A stretch of 47,948 bases of DNA from Sphingomonadales bacterium. GTDB lineage: Bacteria; Pseudomonadota; Alphaproteobacteria; Sphingomonadales; Sphingomonadaceae. The translations under genes and the position numbers were made by a program. A model generated the notes under the pieces. The model did not search any database, was not told the origin of the DNA, and saw nothing but the letters and a program-made list of their open reading frames with translations. Each line of letters begins with the position of its first letter. Positions within the stretch are counted from its first letter, which is position 1. This document shows positions 35,705 through 43,283 of this stretch, piece after piece. The stretch spans positions 1-47,948 of the forward strand of contig JAGWPW010000107.1 in the NCBI GenBank assembly GCA_028870315.1, in the 5' to 3' direction.

Positions 35705-36012
35705 GGGACGGCCTTTGCGGCGCGCGGTTCATTTCCGGCAAGCGCGGCGGGCGGGCGTGAGCGGCCGCTGCGCAGGCTCCCGGTATGAACAAGATCCCCC
35801 ATGTCGCGGCCCCCCAAGCGCGCGAAAACATAACCGAAGCGCGTGAAAGGGAAAGGTGAAATTCGCGCCGCCTGCCGCGCGGCGGGCGCCGTTGCGACCA
35901 TCGCCGGCCGGCCGCTGCGGTTTTCATCGCTTGCGCATGTTTCGCACTTGCAGCTTGCGTCAAAGTGGCGATGATCCGCGCCGGTTTGGGGCAGTTTGCG
36001 AAAGGGCGGGCG
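35705..36012. promoter_or_regulatory. divergent intergenic region (308 bases) between the multiheme operon and the ThDP enzyme
   Basis: It must hold promoters for both directions. CGCGCGAAAACATAACCGAAGCGCG (about 35820-35845) has spaced CGCGC/GCGCG arms around an AT-rich centre containing a minus-strand TATGTT (-10-like), but no good -35 lies 17 bases away. No recognisable FNR, ArcA or sigma-54 site is visible. GAAAGGGCGGGCG before ATG 36013 serves as SD for the plus-strand gene. I see no gene here. Confidence 0.4.
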
Positions 36013-37698
36013 ATGAGCGGACAGGCAGGGGGAAAGGGCGCGAAGAAGGCGTCGGACCTATTCGTCGAATGCCTTGAGGAGGAGGGCTGCGAATATGTCT
36101 TCGGCGTGCCGGGCGAGGAAAACCTCGATCTGCTCGATTCGCTGTCGCGCTCGACGAAGATCAGGCTGATCCTGACCCGGCACGAACAGGGCGCGGGCTT
36201 CATGGCCGCAACCTATGGCCGCCACACCGGCAAGACCGGGGTGTGCATGGCAACGCTGGGGCCGGGGGCGACCAATTTCGTCACCGCTGCTGCCTATGCG
36301 ACGCTGGGCGGCATGCCGATGCTGATGATCACCGGCCAGAAGCCAATCAAGAAATCGAAGCAGGGCCGCTTCCAGATCCTCGATGTCGTCTCGATGATGA
36401 CGCCGATCACCAAGACCGCGCATCAGATGGCGTCCGCCGACAATATCCCCAGTCGCCTTCGCGAGGCCTTCCGCCTTGCCGAGGAGGAGAAGCCCGGCGC
36501 CACCCATATCGAACTCCCCGAGGACATCGCCGACGAATATACCGATTCGGTCCCGCTCAGGCGCAGCAAGGTGCGCCGCCCGATCGCCGATGCCAAGTCG
36601 GTCGCGCTCGCCGCGCGCACGATCCAGGAGGCCAAGGCGCCGATCCTTGTCATCGGCGCGGGCGCCAACCGCAAGATGACCGGCAAGATGCTGCTCGAAT
36701 TCGTCGAGAAGACCGGCATCCCCTTCCTCACCACGCAGCTCGGCAAGGGGGTGATCGACGAGCGTCACCCCAAATTCGTCGGCTGCGCGGCGCTTTCGGC
36801 GGGCGATTTCGTCCATCGCGCGATCGAGGATTCGGACTGCATCCTCAATGTCGGCCATGACGTGATCGAAAAGCCGCCGTTCTTCATGAAGAACGCGGGC
36901 GAAGGACGCGATGCCGATGTCATCCATATCTCGACCAAGACCGCCGAGGTCGATCCGGTCTATTTCCCCGATATCGAGGTGATCGGCGACATCGCCAATT
37001 CGATCTGGCAGATCAACGAGGCGGTCGACGTCAATCCCGCCTGGAATTTCAGCAAGATGCTGAGCTACCGCGCGGCCGAGGTGAAGCACACCGCGGGGCT
37101 GGCCGCGGATGAACGCTTCCCCGTCTTCCCGCCGCATCTGGTGCAGGCGGTGCGCAAGGTGATGCCCGATGACGGGATCATCTGCCTCGACAACGGCGTC
37201 TACAAGATCTGGTTCGCGCGCGGCTATACCGCGACCGGCCCCAACACGGTGCTGCTCGACAATGCGCTGGCCACCATGGGCGCGGGGCTTCCCAGCGCGA
37301 TGATGAGCGCGATGCTCTATCCCGAGCGCAAGGTGTTCGCGATCTGCGGCGATGGCGGCTTCATGATGAACAGCCAGGAGATGGAAACCGCGGTCCGGCT
37401 GAAGCTGAACCTGACGGTCATCGTCCTGCGCGACGATGCCTATGGCATGATCCGCTGGAAGCAGGCGAACATGGGCTTCAAGGACTTCGGCCTGACCTAT
37501 GGCAACCCCGATTTCGTCGCCTATGCCAAAAGCTACGGCGCGCATGGCCATCGGGTGAACAGCGCGCATCACCTCGCGCAGCTTCTGGCGCATTGCCGCG
37601 ATACGCCAGGGGTGCATCTGGTGGAATGCGCGGTCGATTATTCGGAGAACGACCAGATCTTGAACCGGGACATCAAGACGCTGTCGAAGGCGCTTTGA
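36013..37698 (+). CDS. ThDP-dependent acetolactate synthase-type large subunit
   Basis: 561 residues. The catalytic Glu of the ThDP family is in VFGVPGEENLDLLDSL, with a RHEQGAGFMAATYGR block next. The ThDP/Mg site GDGGFMMNSQEMETAVRLKLN and the conserved NLTVIVLRDDAYGMIRW are present. The middle domain (ADAKSVALAARTIQEAKAP) has the acetolactate-synthase layout. No regulatory small subunit gene is adjacent, so it is probably the catabolic type that makes acetolactate from pyruvate. A related 2-oxoacid decarboxylase or carboligase cannot be excluded. The start is ATG 36013, chosen by SD; the open frame extends 16 codons upstream. The aldehyde dehydrogenase gene follows 153 bases later. Confidence 0.9.
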   Translation: MSGQAGGKGAKKASDLFVECLEEEGCEYVFGVPGEENLDLLDSLSRSTKIRLILTRHEQGAGFMAATYGRHTGKTGVCMATLGPGATNFVTAAAYATLGGMPMLMITGQKPIKKSKQGRFQILDVVSMMTPITKTAHQMASADNIPSRLREAFRLAEEEKPGATHIELPEDIADEYTDSVPLRRSKVRRPIADAKSVALAARTIQEAKAPILVIGAGANRKMTGKMLLEFVEKTGIPFLTTQLGKGVIDERHPKFVGCAALSAGDFVHRAIEDSDCILNVGHDVIEKPPFFMKNAGEGRDADVIHISTKTAEVDPVYFPDIEVIGDIANSIWQINEAVDVNPAWNFSKMLSYRAAEVKHTAGLAADERFPVFPPHLVQAVRKVMPDDGIICLDNGVYKIWFARGYTATGPNTVLLDNALATMGAGLPSAMMSAMLYPERKVFAICGDGGFMMNSQEMETAVRLKLNLTVIVLRDDAYGMIRWKQANMGFKDFGLTYGNPDFVAYAKSYGAHGHRVNSAHHLAQLLAHCRDTPGVHLVECAVDYSENDQILNRDIKTLSKAL

Positions 37699-37703
37699 TT
37701 CCC

Positions 37704-37733
37704 GGGGCAAAGGCCCCAGACCCCGTTTGGTCT
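37704..37733 (+). terminator. tandem small hairpins after the ThDP gene
   Basis: GGGGC-aaag-GCCCC (37704-37717) is followed directly by AGACC-ccgttt-GGTCT (37718-37733). Each has a 5-bp stem and they are stacked end to end. No T-run follows, so this may be an attenuator or a partial terminator between the ThDP and aldehyde dehydrogenase genes. Confidence 0.4.
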
Positions 37734-37851
37734 CCCGGTGCCGATGCAGCGGGTGATGGCGCTGCCGGACGCTGCCCGGGCGCCGCGAAATGGAACGGAA
37801 ATATGGGGGGCCACGGTCTCCCGCATTCCCCTCATTCTTCAGGAATCGCTT

Positions 37852-39291
37852 ATGCCGCAACTCCAGGCCTCCTACCCGCTCTATCTCAACAACAAGGCGG
37901 CGCAGCCCAATCTCGATCTCAAGGTGACCGACAAGTTCACCGGCGAGGTGGCCTTCCGCACCGCGCTCGCGACGCCTGATGTCATCGACGCGGCGATCGC
38001 CGGCGCGGTGCGCGCGGCCGAGCCCTTCGCCGGTATGGCGAGCTATGAGCGCCAGGCGGTGCTCGACCATTGCGTCAGGCGCTTCCGCGAGCGCTTCGAC
38101 GAGCTCGCCTGGGCGCTGTGCATCGAGGCGGGCAAGCCGATCGCCGATGCCGAAGGCGAGGTGACGCGGCTCATCGACACCTTCCGCCTCGCGGCCGAGG
38201 AGGCGACGCGCAATTACGGCGAGGTCCAGCCGCTGGACATCAGCGCGCGCTCGAAGGGCTACATGGGGATGTGGAAGCGGGTGCCGATCGGCCCGTGCAG
38301 CTTCATCTCGCCGTTCAATTTCCCGCTCAACCTCGCTGCGCACAAGATCGCGCCGGCCATCGCGGTCGGCTGCCCCTTCGTGATGAAGCCCGCCAGCCTG
38401 ACGCCGCTGGGCGCGATCATCATCGGCGAGATCCTTGCCGAGACCGACCTTCCCGAAGGCGCCTTCTCGATCCTGCCGGCCAGCCGCGACGGCGCCGATC
38501 TGTTCACCACCGACGACCGGCTGAAGCTCCTCTCCTTCACCGGTTCACCCGGTGTCGGCTGGGATCTGAAAGCGCGCGCGGGCAAGAAGAAGGTGGTGCT
38601 CGAACTCGGCGGCAATGCCGCGGTGGTGGTCGATGCCGATGCCGATCTCGACCATGCGCTCGAACGGATCATCTTCGGCGGCTATTACCAGTCGGGCCAG
38701 AGCTGCATCCATGTGCAGCGGGTGATCGTCCACGAGGCGGTCTATGACACCTTCCGCGACCGGCTGGCGGCGCGGGTCAGGACGCTGGTCTCGGGCGATC
38801 CCAAGGACCGCAGGACCTTCATCGGCCCGATGATCTCGGCCAGGGAGGCGGCGCGGCTCAAGGGCTGGATCGACAGCGCGGTTTCGGGCGGAGCAAGGCT
38901 GCTCGCCGGCGGCGGCTGCGACAGGGCGATGCTTGAGGCGACGCTGGTCGAGAATTGCGACCGCGCGGCCGATCTCTATCGCGAGGAGGCCTTCGGCCCG
39001 GCGGTGATCCTCTCGAAATTCTCAGCGTGGCAGGATGCGCTGGCCGAGGTCAACGACAGCAAGTTCGGGCTGCAGGCGGGAATCTTCACCCGCGATCTCC
39101 ACAAGGTGCTCGCCGCCTGGGACAAGCTCGAGGTCGGCGGGGTCGTGGTCAACGACGTCTCCTCCTTCCGCGTCGACAACATGCCCTATGGCGGGGTGCG
39201 CGATTCGGGGCTTGGCCGCGAGGGTGTGCGCTTCGCCATCGAGGACATGACCGAGATCAGGAATCTGGTGATCCGGCGCGCGCCGGTCTGA
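37852..39291 (+). CDS. NAD(P)-dependent aldehyde dehydrogenase
   Basis: 479 residues, normal for the aldehyde dehydrogenase superfamily. Visible sites are the oxyanion Asn in SPFNFPLNLAAHK, the cofactor stretch SFTGSPGVGWDLK, the general base Glu in VVLELGGNAAVV, the nucleophile Cys in YYQSGQSCIHVQR, and the C-terminal EEAFGPAVILSKF with LQAGIFTRD. It oxidises an aldehyde to the acid in the cytoplasm; the substrate cannot be told. The long open frame extends upstream, but ATG 37852 (giving MPQLQASYPLYL) fits the family. It follows the ThDP gene in the same direction. A link to the PQQ dehydrogenase 0.7 kb downstream (alcohol, then aldehyde, then acid) is an inference only. Confidence 0.94.
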   Translation: MPQLQASYPLYLNNKAAQPNLDLKVTDKFTGEVAFRTALATPDVIDAAIAGAVRAAEPFAGMASYERQAVLDHCVRRFRERFDELAWALCIEAGKPIADAEGEVTRLIDTFRLAAEEATRNYGEVQPLDISARSKGYMGMWKRVPIGPCSFISPFNFPLNLAAHKIAPAIAVGCPFVMKPASLTPLGAIIIGEILAETDLPEGAFSILPASRDGADLFTTDDRLKLLSFTGSPGVGWDLKARAGKKKVVLELGGNAAVVVDADADLDHALERIIFGGYYQSGQSCIHVQRVIVHEAVYDTFRDRLAARVRTLVSGDPKDRRTFIGPMISAREAARLKGWIDSAVSGGARLLAGGGCDRAMLEATLVENCDRAADLYREEAFGPAVILSKFSAWQDALAEVNDSKFGLQAGIFTRDLHKVLAAWDKLEVGGVVVNDVSSFRVDNMPYGGVRDSGLGREGVRFAIEDMTEIRNLVIRRAPV

Positions 39292-39304
39292 TGATCGGGG
39301 CCCA

Positions 39305-39568
39305 TCATTCGGGAACGACGCGCAGGATCGTCACCGTGGCCTCGTCGGTCAGCGCATAGGCAAGCGTGAAGCGCGGGTGACGTGCCGATTTCTCGTAAGT
39401 GCCGGGGACGCGCCCGCGATGCCCGGAGGCGGCGGCGGCGAGCGCATCGGCCATGGTTTCGATTCCTTCGGCCAGGCGTTCGGCCGCGTCGCGATCGTCG
39501 GCAGCGATCCGACCGAGAAGGAGCAGGTAATCGGTCCGCGCCGAACCCGCCCAGGCAAGCTGCCTCAT
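39305..39568 (-). CDS. RelE/ParE-family toxin
   Basis: 87 residues, the usual size. The pattern WAGSARTDYLLLLGRIA with AAERLAEGIETMAD, then the basic SGHRGRVPGTYEK and the C-terminal ATVTILRVVPE strand, is that of the ParE/RelE toxin fold. Toxins of this family inhibit gyrase or cleave ribosome-bound mRNA. The start is ATG 39568, which overlaps the antitoxin stop (ATGA), the classical arrangement with the antitoxin first. The gene ends 13 bases beyond the aldehyde dehydrogenase stop on the other strand. The assignment rests on fold pattern and context; the exact subfamily is uncertain. Confidence 0.82.
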   Translation of the reverse strand: MRQLAWAGSARTDYLLLLGRIAADDRDAAERLAEGIETMADALAAAASGHRGRVPGTYEKSARHPRFTLAYALTDEATVTILRVVPE

Positions 39569-39831
39569 GAACGCCCGGCGATGTCGCGCCGCACCTGTTC
39601 GATGATCGCGCGGGCTTCGGCCCGCACCTGCGCACGCGGCACCAGCCGCTCTGCGGCGGCATCGGCCAGCCCCTGCTCGATCCCCTCGATGATCGCCAGC
39701 TCGCGATCGACCCAGGCGGCCAGCGCCTCGGCGGCGAGGAACGAACGGCTGCGGCGGGTGCTGGCGGCGATCCGCGAGAGCTTGTCCGAGACCTCGACGG
39801 GAAGGCGGATCGAGAGCGTTGTGCTGGTCAT
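39565..39831 (-). CDS. ribbon-helix-helix (ParD/CopG-type) antitoxin
   Basis: 88 residues starting MTSTTLSIRLPVEVSDKLSRIA, the beta-strand and first helix of a ribbon-helix-helix DNA-binding domain, then STRRSRSFLAAEALAAWVD. The C-terminal half (EGIEQGLADAAAERLV) is the helical, disordered part that would wrap the toxin. It lies upstream of and overlaps the toxin gene by four bases, so the two are co-translated. A perfect inverted repeat 8 bases upstream of its start is the likely autoregulatory operator. An open frame extends upstream of 39831 but is not conserved-looking. Confidence 0.86.
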   Translation of the reverse strand: MTSTTLSIRLPVEVSDKLSRIAASTRRSRSFLAAEALAAWVDRELAIIEGIEQGLADAAAERLVPRAQVRAEARAIIEQVRRDIAGRS

Positions 39832-39838
39832 GCGTTTC

Positions 39839-39868
39839 TTGTGCTGATATGTACACAATTCAGCACAA
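39839..39868. promoter_or_regulatory. operator-like perfect inverted repeat upstream of the toxin-antitoxin genes
   Basis: TTGTGCTGA (39839-39847) and TCAGCACAA (39860-39868) are perfect 9-base arms separated by 12 bases that contain a TGTACA palindrome. It is just upstream of the antitoxin start and in a locally AT-rich stretch. Ribbon-helix-helix antitoxins usually bind such repeats. It also lies about 100 bases upstream of the PQQ-dehydrogenase start on the other strand. Confidence 0.72.
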
Positions 39869-39968
39869 ACGGCTATTTCCAGCAAGCCCCTGCGTTTCGC
39901 CGGGGCGATTGGCAAAATCCGCAAAAGCGCGGATGGCGGTGGCGCGAGAGATTGCCGGAGAGATCGGG

Positions 39969-42011
39969 ATGCAGATGCCACGCGCGTTGCTCGCGCTGCT
40001 GATGACGCCGCTGCTCGGGGCGAGCGGCCCCGCACCGGTCGGCGCGGGCGCCGATTGGCCGAGCCACAATGGCGATGCCGCCGAAACCGCCTTCAGCCGG
40101 CTCGACCAGATCACCACCGCCAATATTTCGCGGCTCGGGCTTGCCTGGTCGCTCGACCTGCCCGGTGAAGTGACGCTGGAGGCGACCCCGGTCGCGGTCG
40201 GCGGGGTGCTTTATTTCACCGGCAGCCATGCCGAGGTCTATGCGGTCGATGGCGCGAGCGGCCGCAGGCTGTGGACATATGATCCCGCAGTATGGCGCCA
40301 CGATCCGCTCATGCTGACGCGCAATTTCGCCGCCAATCGCGGGGTTGCCTATGCGCATGGCCGGGTGTTCGCCGCCGCGCTCGACGGGCGGCTGTTCGCG
40401 CTCGACGCGCATACCGGCGCGCTGCTGTGGAGCGTCGCGACGGTGCCGCCCGCCTCGCCGCAATATGTCACCGGCGCGCCGCGCACCTTCGACGGCATGG
40501 TCATCATCGGTCAGGCCGGGGCCGATTTCGGCGCGCGCGGCTATGTCACCGCCTATGACCAGAACACCGGACGGCAGGTCTGGCGCTTCTACGTCACGCC
40601 GGGTTCGCCCGCGCAGAACCGCGGCGATCGCGCGCAGGAAGCGGCGGCGTGGACGTGGAACGGGCAGTGGTGGAAGACCGGCACCGGCGGCGGGCCATGG
40701 AATGACATCACCTTCGATCCCGACCTCGACCGCATCTATGTCGGCACCGGCAATGCCGCGCCGATCGATCCCCGAACGCGGGGGACCGAGAAGGGCGATG
40801 ATCTTTATACCGCCTCGATCGTCGCGCTCGATGCCAGGACCGGGCGCTATCTGTGGCATTACCAGCTCAACCCGCGCGACAGCTGGGATTACGATGCGAC
40901 CTCGCAGATGACGCTCGCCGATCTCACGCTCGACGGGCACCGCCGCAAGGTGCTGATGCAGGCGCCCAAGAACGGCTTTCTCTATGTCATCGACCGCAGC
41001 GACGGACGGCTGCTGGCGGCGGACAAGATCGTCAAGGTCACCTGGGCGAGCCGGATCGATCTGGCCACCGGCCGCCCGGTCGAAGCGCCCGAGATCCGCT
41101 TCCAGAAGGGCGATGTCATCCTGTGGCCGAACCCGGCCGGCGCGCACAGCTGGCAGGCGCAGGCCTGGGACCCGCAGACCGGGCTGATGTATCTGCCGGT
41201 CACGCAGAACGGCGTCCATTACGGCAGCCATGGCCATCTGCCGGGCGGCTTCGACACCGGCGGGCTGTCGATCGCTTCCGAGCGGCGCGACCCGCACGAC
41301 GGCCATGGCGCGCTGCTCGCCTGGAACCCGGTGACGATGCAGCCCGCCTGGGAGGACTGGCATGCGCCCATGCTCAACGGCGGGGTCATGGCCAGCGCGG
41401 GCGGGCTGGTCTTCCAGGGAACCGGCGATGGCTGGTTCACCGCTTACGACGCGGCGGGCGGCAAGGTGTTGTGGCGCTTCGACGCGGGGCTGGGGATCAT
41501 CGCCGCGCCGATGAGCTATGCGGTGCGCGGCCGCCAGTATGTCGCGCTGCTGGTCGGCTGGGGCGGTTCGGCCGGGGCGGGCAGCGATGTGATGAACGTC
41601 GGCTGGAAATACGGGGCCAATCCGCGCCGCCTGCTCGCCTTCGCGCTCGACGGGCACGCGGTGCTGCCGCCCGGCGCGAAGCCGAGCCTTGCCATCCACC
41701 CGCTCGATGATCCCGCGCTGCGCATCGATCCCGCGGCCGCCGAGCGCGGGCGCAGCCTGTTCCTCGCCTGCGCGGTGTGCCATGGCCGCGATGCCGTCTC
41801 GGCGGGCGCGCCGGGGCCGGATCTGCGCGAATCGGCGCTGGCGCTCGATCCGCAGGCCTTCCTCGCGGTGGTGAAGGGCGGCGCGCTGCTGGCGCGGGGC
41901 ATGCCGCGCTACGACCAGCTCGGCGATGCGCAGGCGCTCGACATCTGGGCCTATGTGCGAAGCCGGGCGCGCGACGCGCTGGCGGGGCAGGCGGGGTCGG
42001 CGCCGCATTGA
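39969..42011 (+). CDS. PQQ-dependent dehydrogenase with C-terminal cytochrome c domain
   Basis: 680 residues. A short signal sequence (LLALLMTPLLGASG) precedes the quinoprotein propeller (WPSHNGDAAETAFSRLDQI, RLWTYDP, LRRP-type tryptophan-docking repeats through LLWSVATVPP, GRQVWRFYV and RYLWHYQL). The catalytic Asp region is PRDSWDYDATSQMTLADL. The last 90 residues are a c-type cytochrome: CAVCH (601-605) with a probable axial Met645 in RGMPRY. This is the layout of type II quinohaemoprotein alcohol dehydrogenases. The adjacent-cysteine pair found in typical enzymes is missing: the equivalent stretch (117-128) reads TRNFAANRGVAY. The SD GGAGAG precedes ATG 39969; ATG 39975 also fits. Likely periplasmic alcohol oxidation with electrons passed to cytochrome c. 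Confidence 0.92.
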   Translation: MQMPRALLALLMTPLLGASGPAPVGAGADWPSHNGDAAETAFSRLDQITTANISRLGLAWSLDLPGEVTLEATPVAVGGVLYFTGSHAEVYAVDGASGRRLWTYDPAVWRHDPLMLTRNFAANRGVAYAHGRVFAAALDGRLFALDAHTGALLWSVATVPPASPQYVTGAPRTFDGMVIIGQAGADFGARGYVTAYDQNTGRQVWRFYVTPGSPAQNRGDRAQEAAAWTWNGQWWKTGTGGGPWNDITFDPDLDRIYVGTGNAAPIDPRTRGTEKGDDLYTASIVALDARTGRYLWHYQLNPRDSWDYDATSQMTLADLTLDGHRRKVLMQAPKNGFLYVIDRSDGRLLAADKIVKVTWASRIDLATGRPVEAPEIRFQKGDVILWPNPAGAHSWQAQAWDPQTGLMYLPVTQNGVHYGSHGHLPGGFDTGGLSIASERRDPHDGHGALLAWNPVTMQPAWEDWHAPMLNGGVMASAGGLVFQGTGDGWFTAYDAAGGKVLWRFDAGLGIIAAPMSYAVRGRQYVALLVGWGGSAGAGSDVMNVGWKYGANPRRLLAFALDGHAVLPPGAKPSLAIHPLDDPALRIDPAAAERGRSLFLACAVCHGRDAVSAGAPGPDLRESALALDPQAFLAVVKGGALLARGMPRYDQLGDAQALDIWAYVRSRARDALAGQAGSAPH

Positions 42012-42036
42012 GCGGGCGCGGGTCGCCGCTGAAGCG

Positions 42037-42444
42037 TCAATCGGGTGCGAAGCGGCTGGCGGCAAGGAACCCCGCGCTTGCCGCCAGCGCGCTCAGCACC
42101 GTGCCCCAGGCCAGGTCGGCCAGCGTCACCGCCACCGGCCAGCCGCGCAGGCTGGCCTGGTTGGTGAGGTCATAGGTCGCATAGGCGACAAGGCCGAACA
42201 GCGCGCCGCGGCTTGTCGCATGGCGCGCGCTGCGCACGGCGAGCGCGGGCAGCTCGACCAGCACGACAAGCCCGAACACATAAAGCGCATAGAAGGCGAC
42301 CGCCGGGGCGAGGACGAAATGCGGGAGGAGGAGATCGCCGAGCCGGGCGCGGTACAGCGGCGTGGCGGTGAGCGTCAGCCAGATGCTGTCGAGCCCGAGC
42401 ATCACCAACGCGGTCGCGCAATAGGCCAGCACCGCGCGTTTCAT
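42037..42444 (-). CDS. DUF2177 family membrane protein
   Basis: 135 residues with four hydrophobic segments: AVLAYCATALVMLGLDSIWL, FVLAPAVAFYALYVFGLVVL, ALFGLVAYATYDLTNQASL and LADLAWGTVLSALAASAGFL. The conserved patterns LDSIWL near the N-terminus, GLVAYATYDLTNQASL and AWGTVL are those of DUF2177 proteins, inner-membrane proteins of unknown function. The start overlaps the stop of the upstream methyltransferase gene (ATGA at 42441-42444), so the two are coupled. It reads toward the PQQ dehydrogenase gene and ends 25 bases from its stop. Confidence 0.85.
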   Translation of the reverse strand: MKRAVLAYCATALVMLGLDSIWLTLTATPLYRARLGDLLLPHFVLAPAVAFYALYVFGLVVLVELPALAVRSARHATSRGALFGLVAYATYDLTNQASLRGWPVAVTLADLAWGTVLSALAASAGFLAASRFAPD

Positions 42445-43211
42445 CCCCCCGATCCCTGAGCGCGGGCGGGCTTGCGGAACTTGAGCACGAACTGGTCGGT
42501 GTGGCCCCTGATCGCCGGCGCGAAGATCGCAATGTCGCGCGGATCGGCGGGGTTGCGCAGCGCCGCGCTCTCGCCGACGAGCACGAATCCGGCCGCCTCC
42601 ACCTGCTCTTTCACCACCGCCTCGTCGATGCGATGCAGCGTGGTCGGGCTGGTGGCGCTGGTGCCGGGGAGCGCGCTGTGATCCTCGATCACGAAGATGC
42701 CGCCGGGCCGCAGCATGGCGTAAACCGCGCGATCGAAGGCCTGTGCGGCGTCGGCGCCCTGAAAGCCGTAGAGATCGTGGTAATTCTGCGCGGTCCAGGC
42801 GATGTCCACCGCCTGCGGCAGCGCCAGCACCGCGGCCGGCGTCGTCACCACCGCGACATTGCCATAGCCCGGTGTCGCGGCGATCGCCTGCACCGCCTCG
42901 GCGGCTTTCGGCATCCTGGCGAGAAATTCGCTCGGCACAACCGCATAGACCTTGCCGCGCGCGCCGACCGCGGTGCTGAACAGCCGCGTGAAATAGCCCC
43001 GGCCCGGCATGAGGTCGGCCACCACCGCGCCGCTTCGCACCCCGGCAAAGGCGAGCATCACCCCAGGCTTGCGATCGGCATCGCGGGCGGTGTCGGCGGC
43101 GGGGCGATCGGGCGGGGCGGGCGCGGCGCTGATCGCCGTGCCATACGACATCGCGAGCAGCGGCGCACCCGCCACCAGAACCAAACCTGCAACCGATGCA
43201 AATCCGCGCAT
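42441..43211 (-). CDS. exported class I SAM-dependent methyltransferase-like protein
   Basis: 256 residues. It starts with a hydrophobic signal-like segment (FASVAGLVLVAGAPLLAMSYG), then a Rossmann methyltransferase domain. Motif I is VVADLMPGRGYFTRLF (Asp and a GxG-like loop), motif II lies around KVYAVVPSEF, and there is a later MLRPGGIFVIEDHS. A secreted methyltransferase-type protein is odd because SAM is cytoplasmic; many such proteins in sphingomonads have unknown roles and may not methylate. The overlap with the DUF2177 gene indicates a two-gene operon. The frame ends DQFVLKFRKPARA. The substrate is unknown. Confidence 0.86.
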   Translation of the reverse strand: MRGFASVAGLVLVAGAPLLAMSYGTAISAAPAPPDRPAADTARDADRKPGVMLAFAGVRSGAVVADLMPGRGYFTRLFSTAVGARGKVYAVVPSEFLARMPKAAEAVQAIAATPGYGNVAVVTTPAAVLALPQAVDIAWTAQNYHDLYGFQGADAAQAFDRAVYAMLRPGGIFVIEDHSALPGTSATSPTTLHRIDEAVVKEQVEAAGFVLVGESAALRNPADPRDIAIFAPAIRGHTDQFVLKFRKPARAQGSGG

Positions 43212-43283
43212 CGCCCGTCTCTCCCCATCGCGCGCAAGGCGCTTGCTGGTATCCGTCTATCGACCTTTGACGTCCGCGCCGCG

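Noticed and set aside
36013-37698. TPP or other riboswitch upstream of the ThDP enzyme
   Set aside because: No conserved THI-box motifs such as CUGAGA and no clear aptamer fold in the 308-base leader.
36058-38343. Long minus-strand open frame opposite the ThDP and aldehyde dehydrogenase genes
   Set aside because: Low-complexity shadow of well-recognised plus-strand enzymes, with no motifs of its own.
39873-42065. Long minus-strand open frame opposite the PQQ dehydrogenase
   Set aside because: Shadow frame rich in Arg and Asp. The plus strand has clear propeller and haem motifs.
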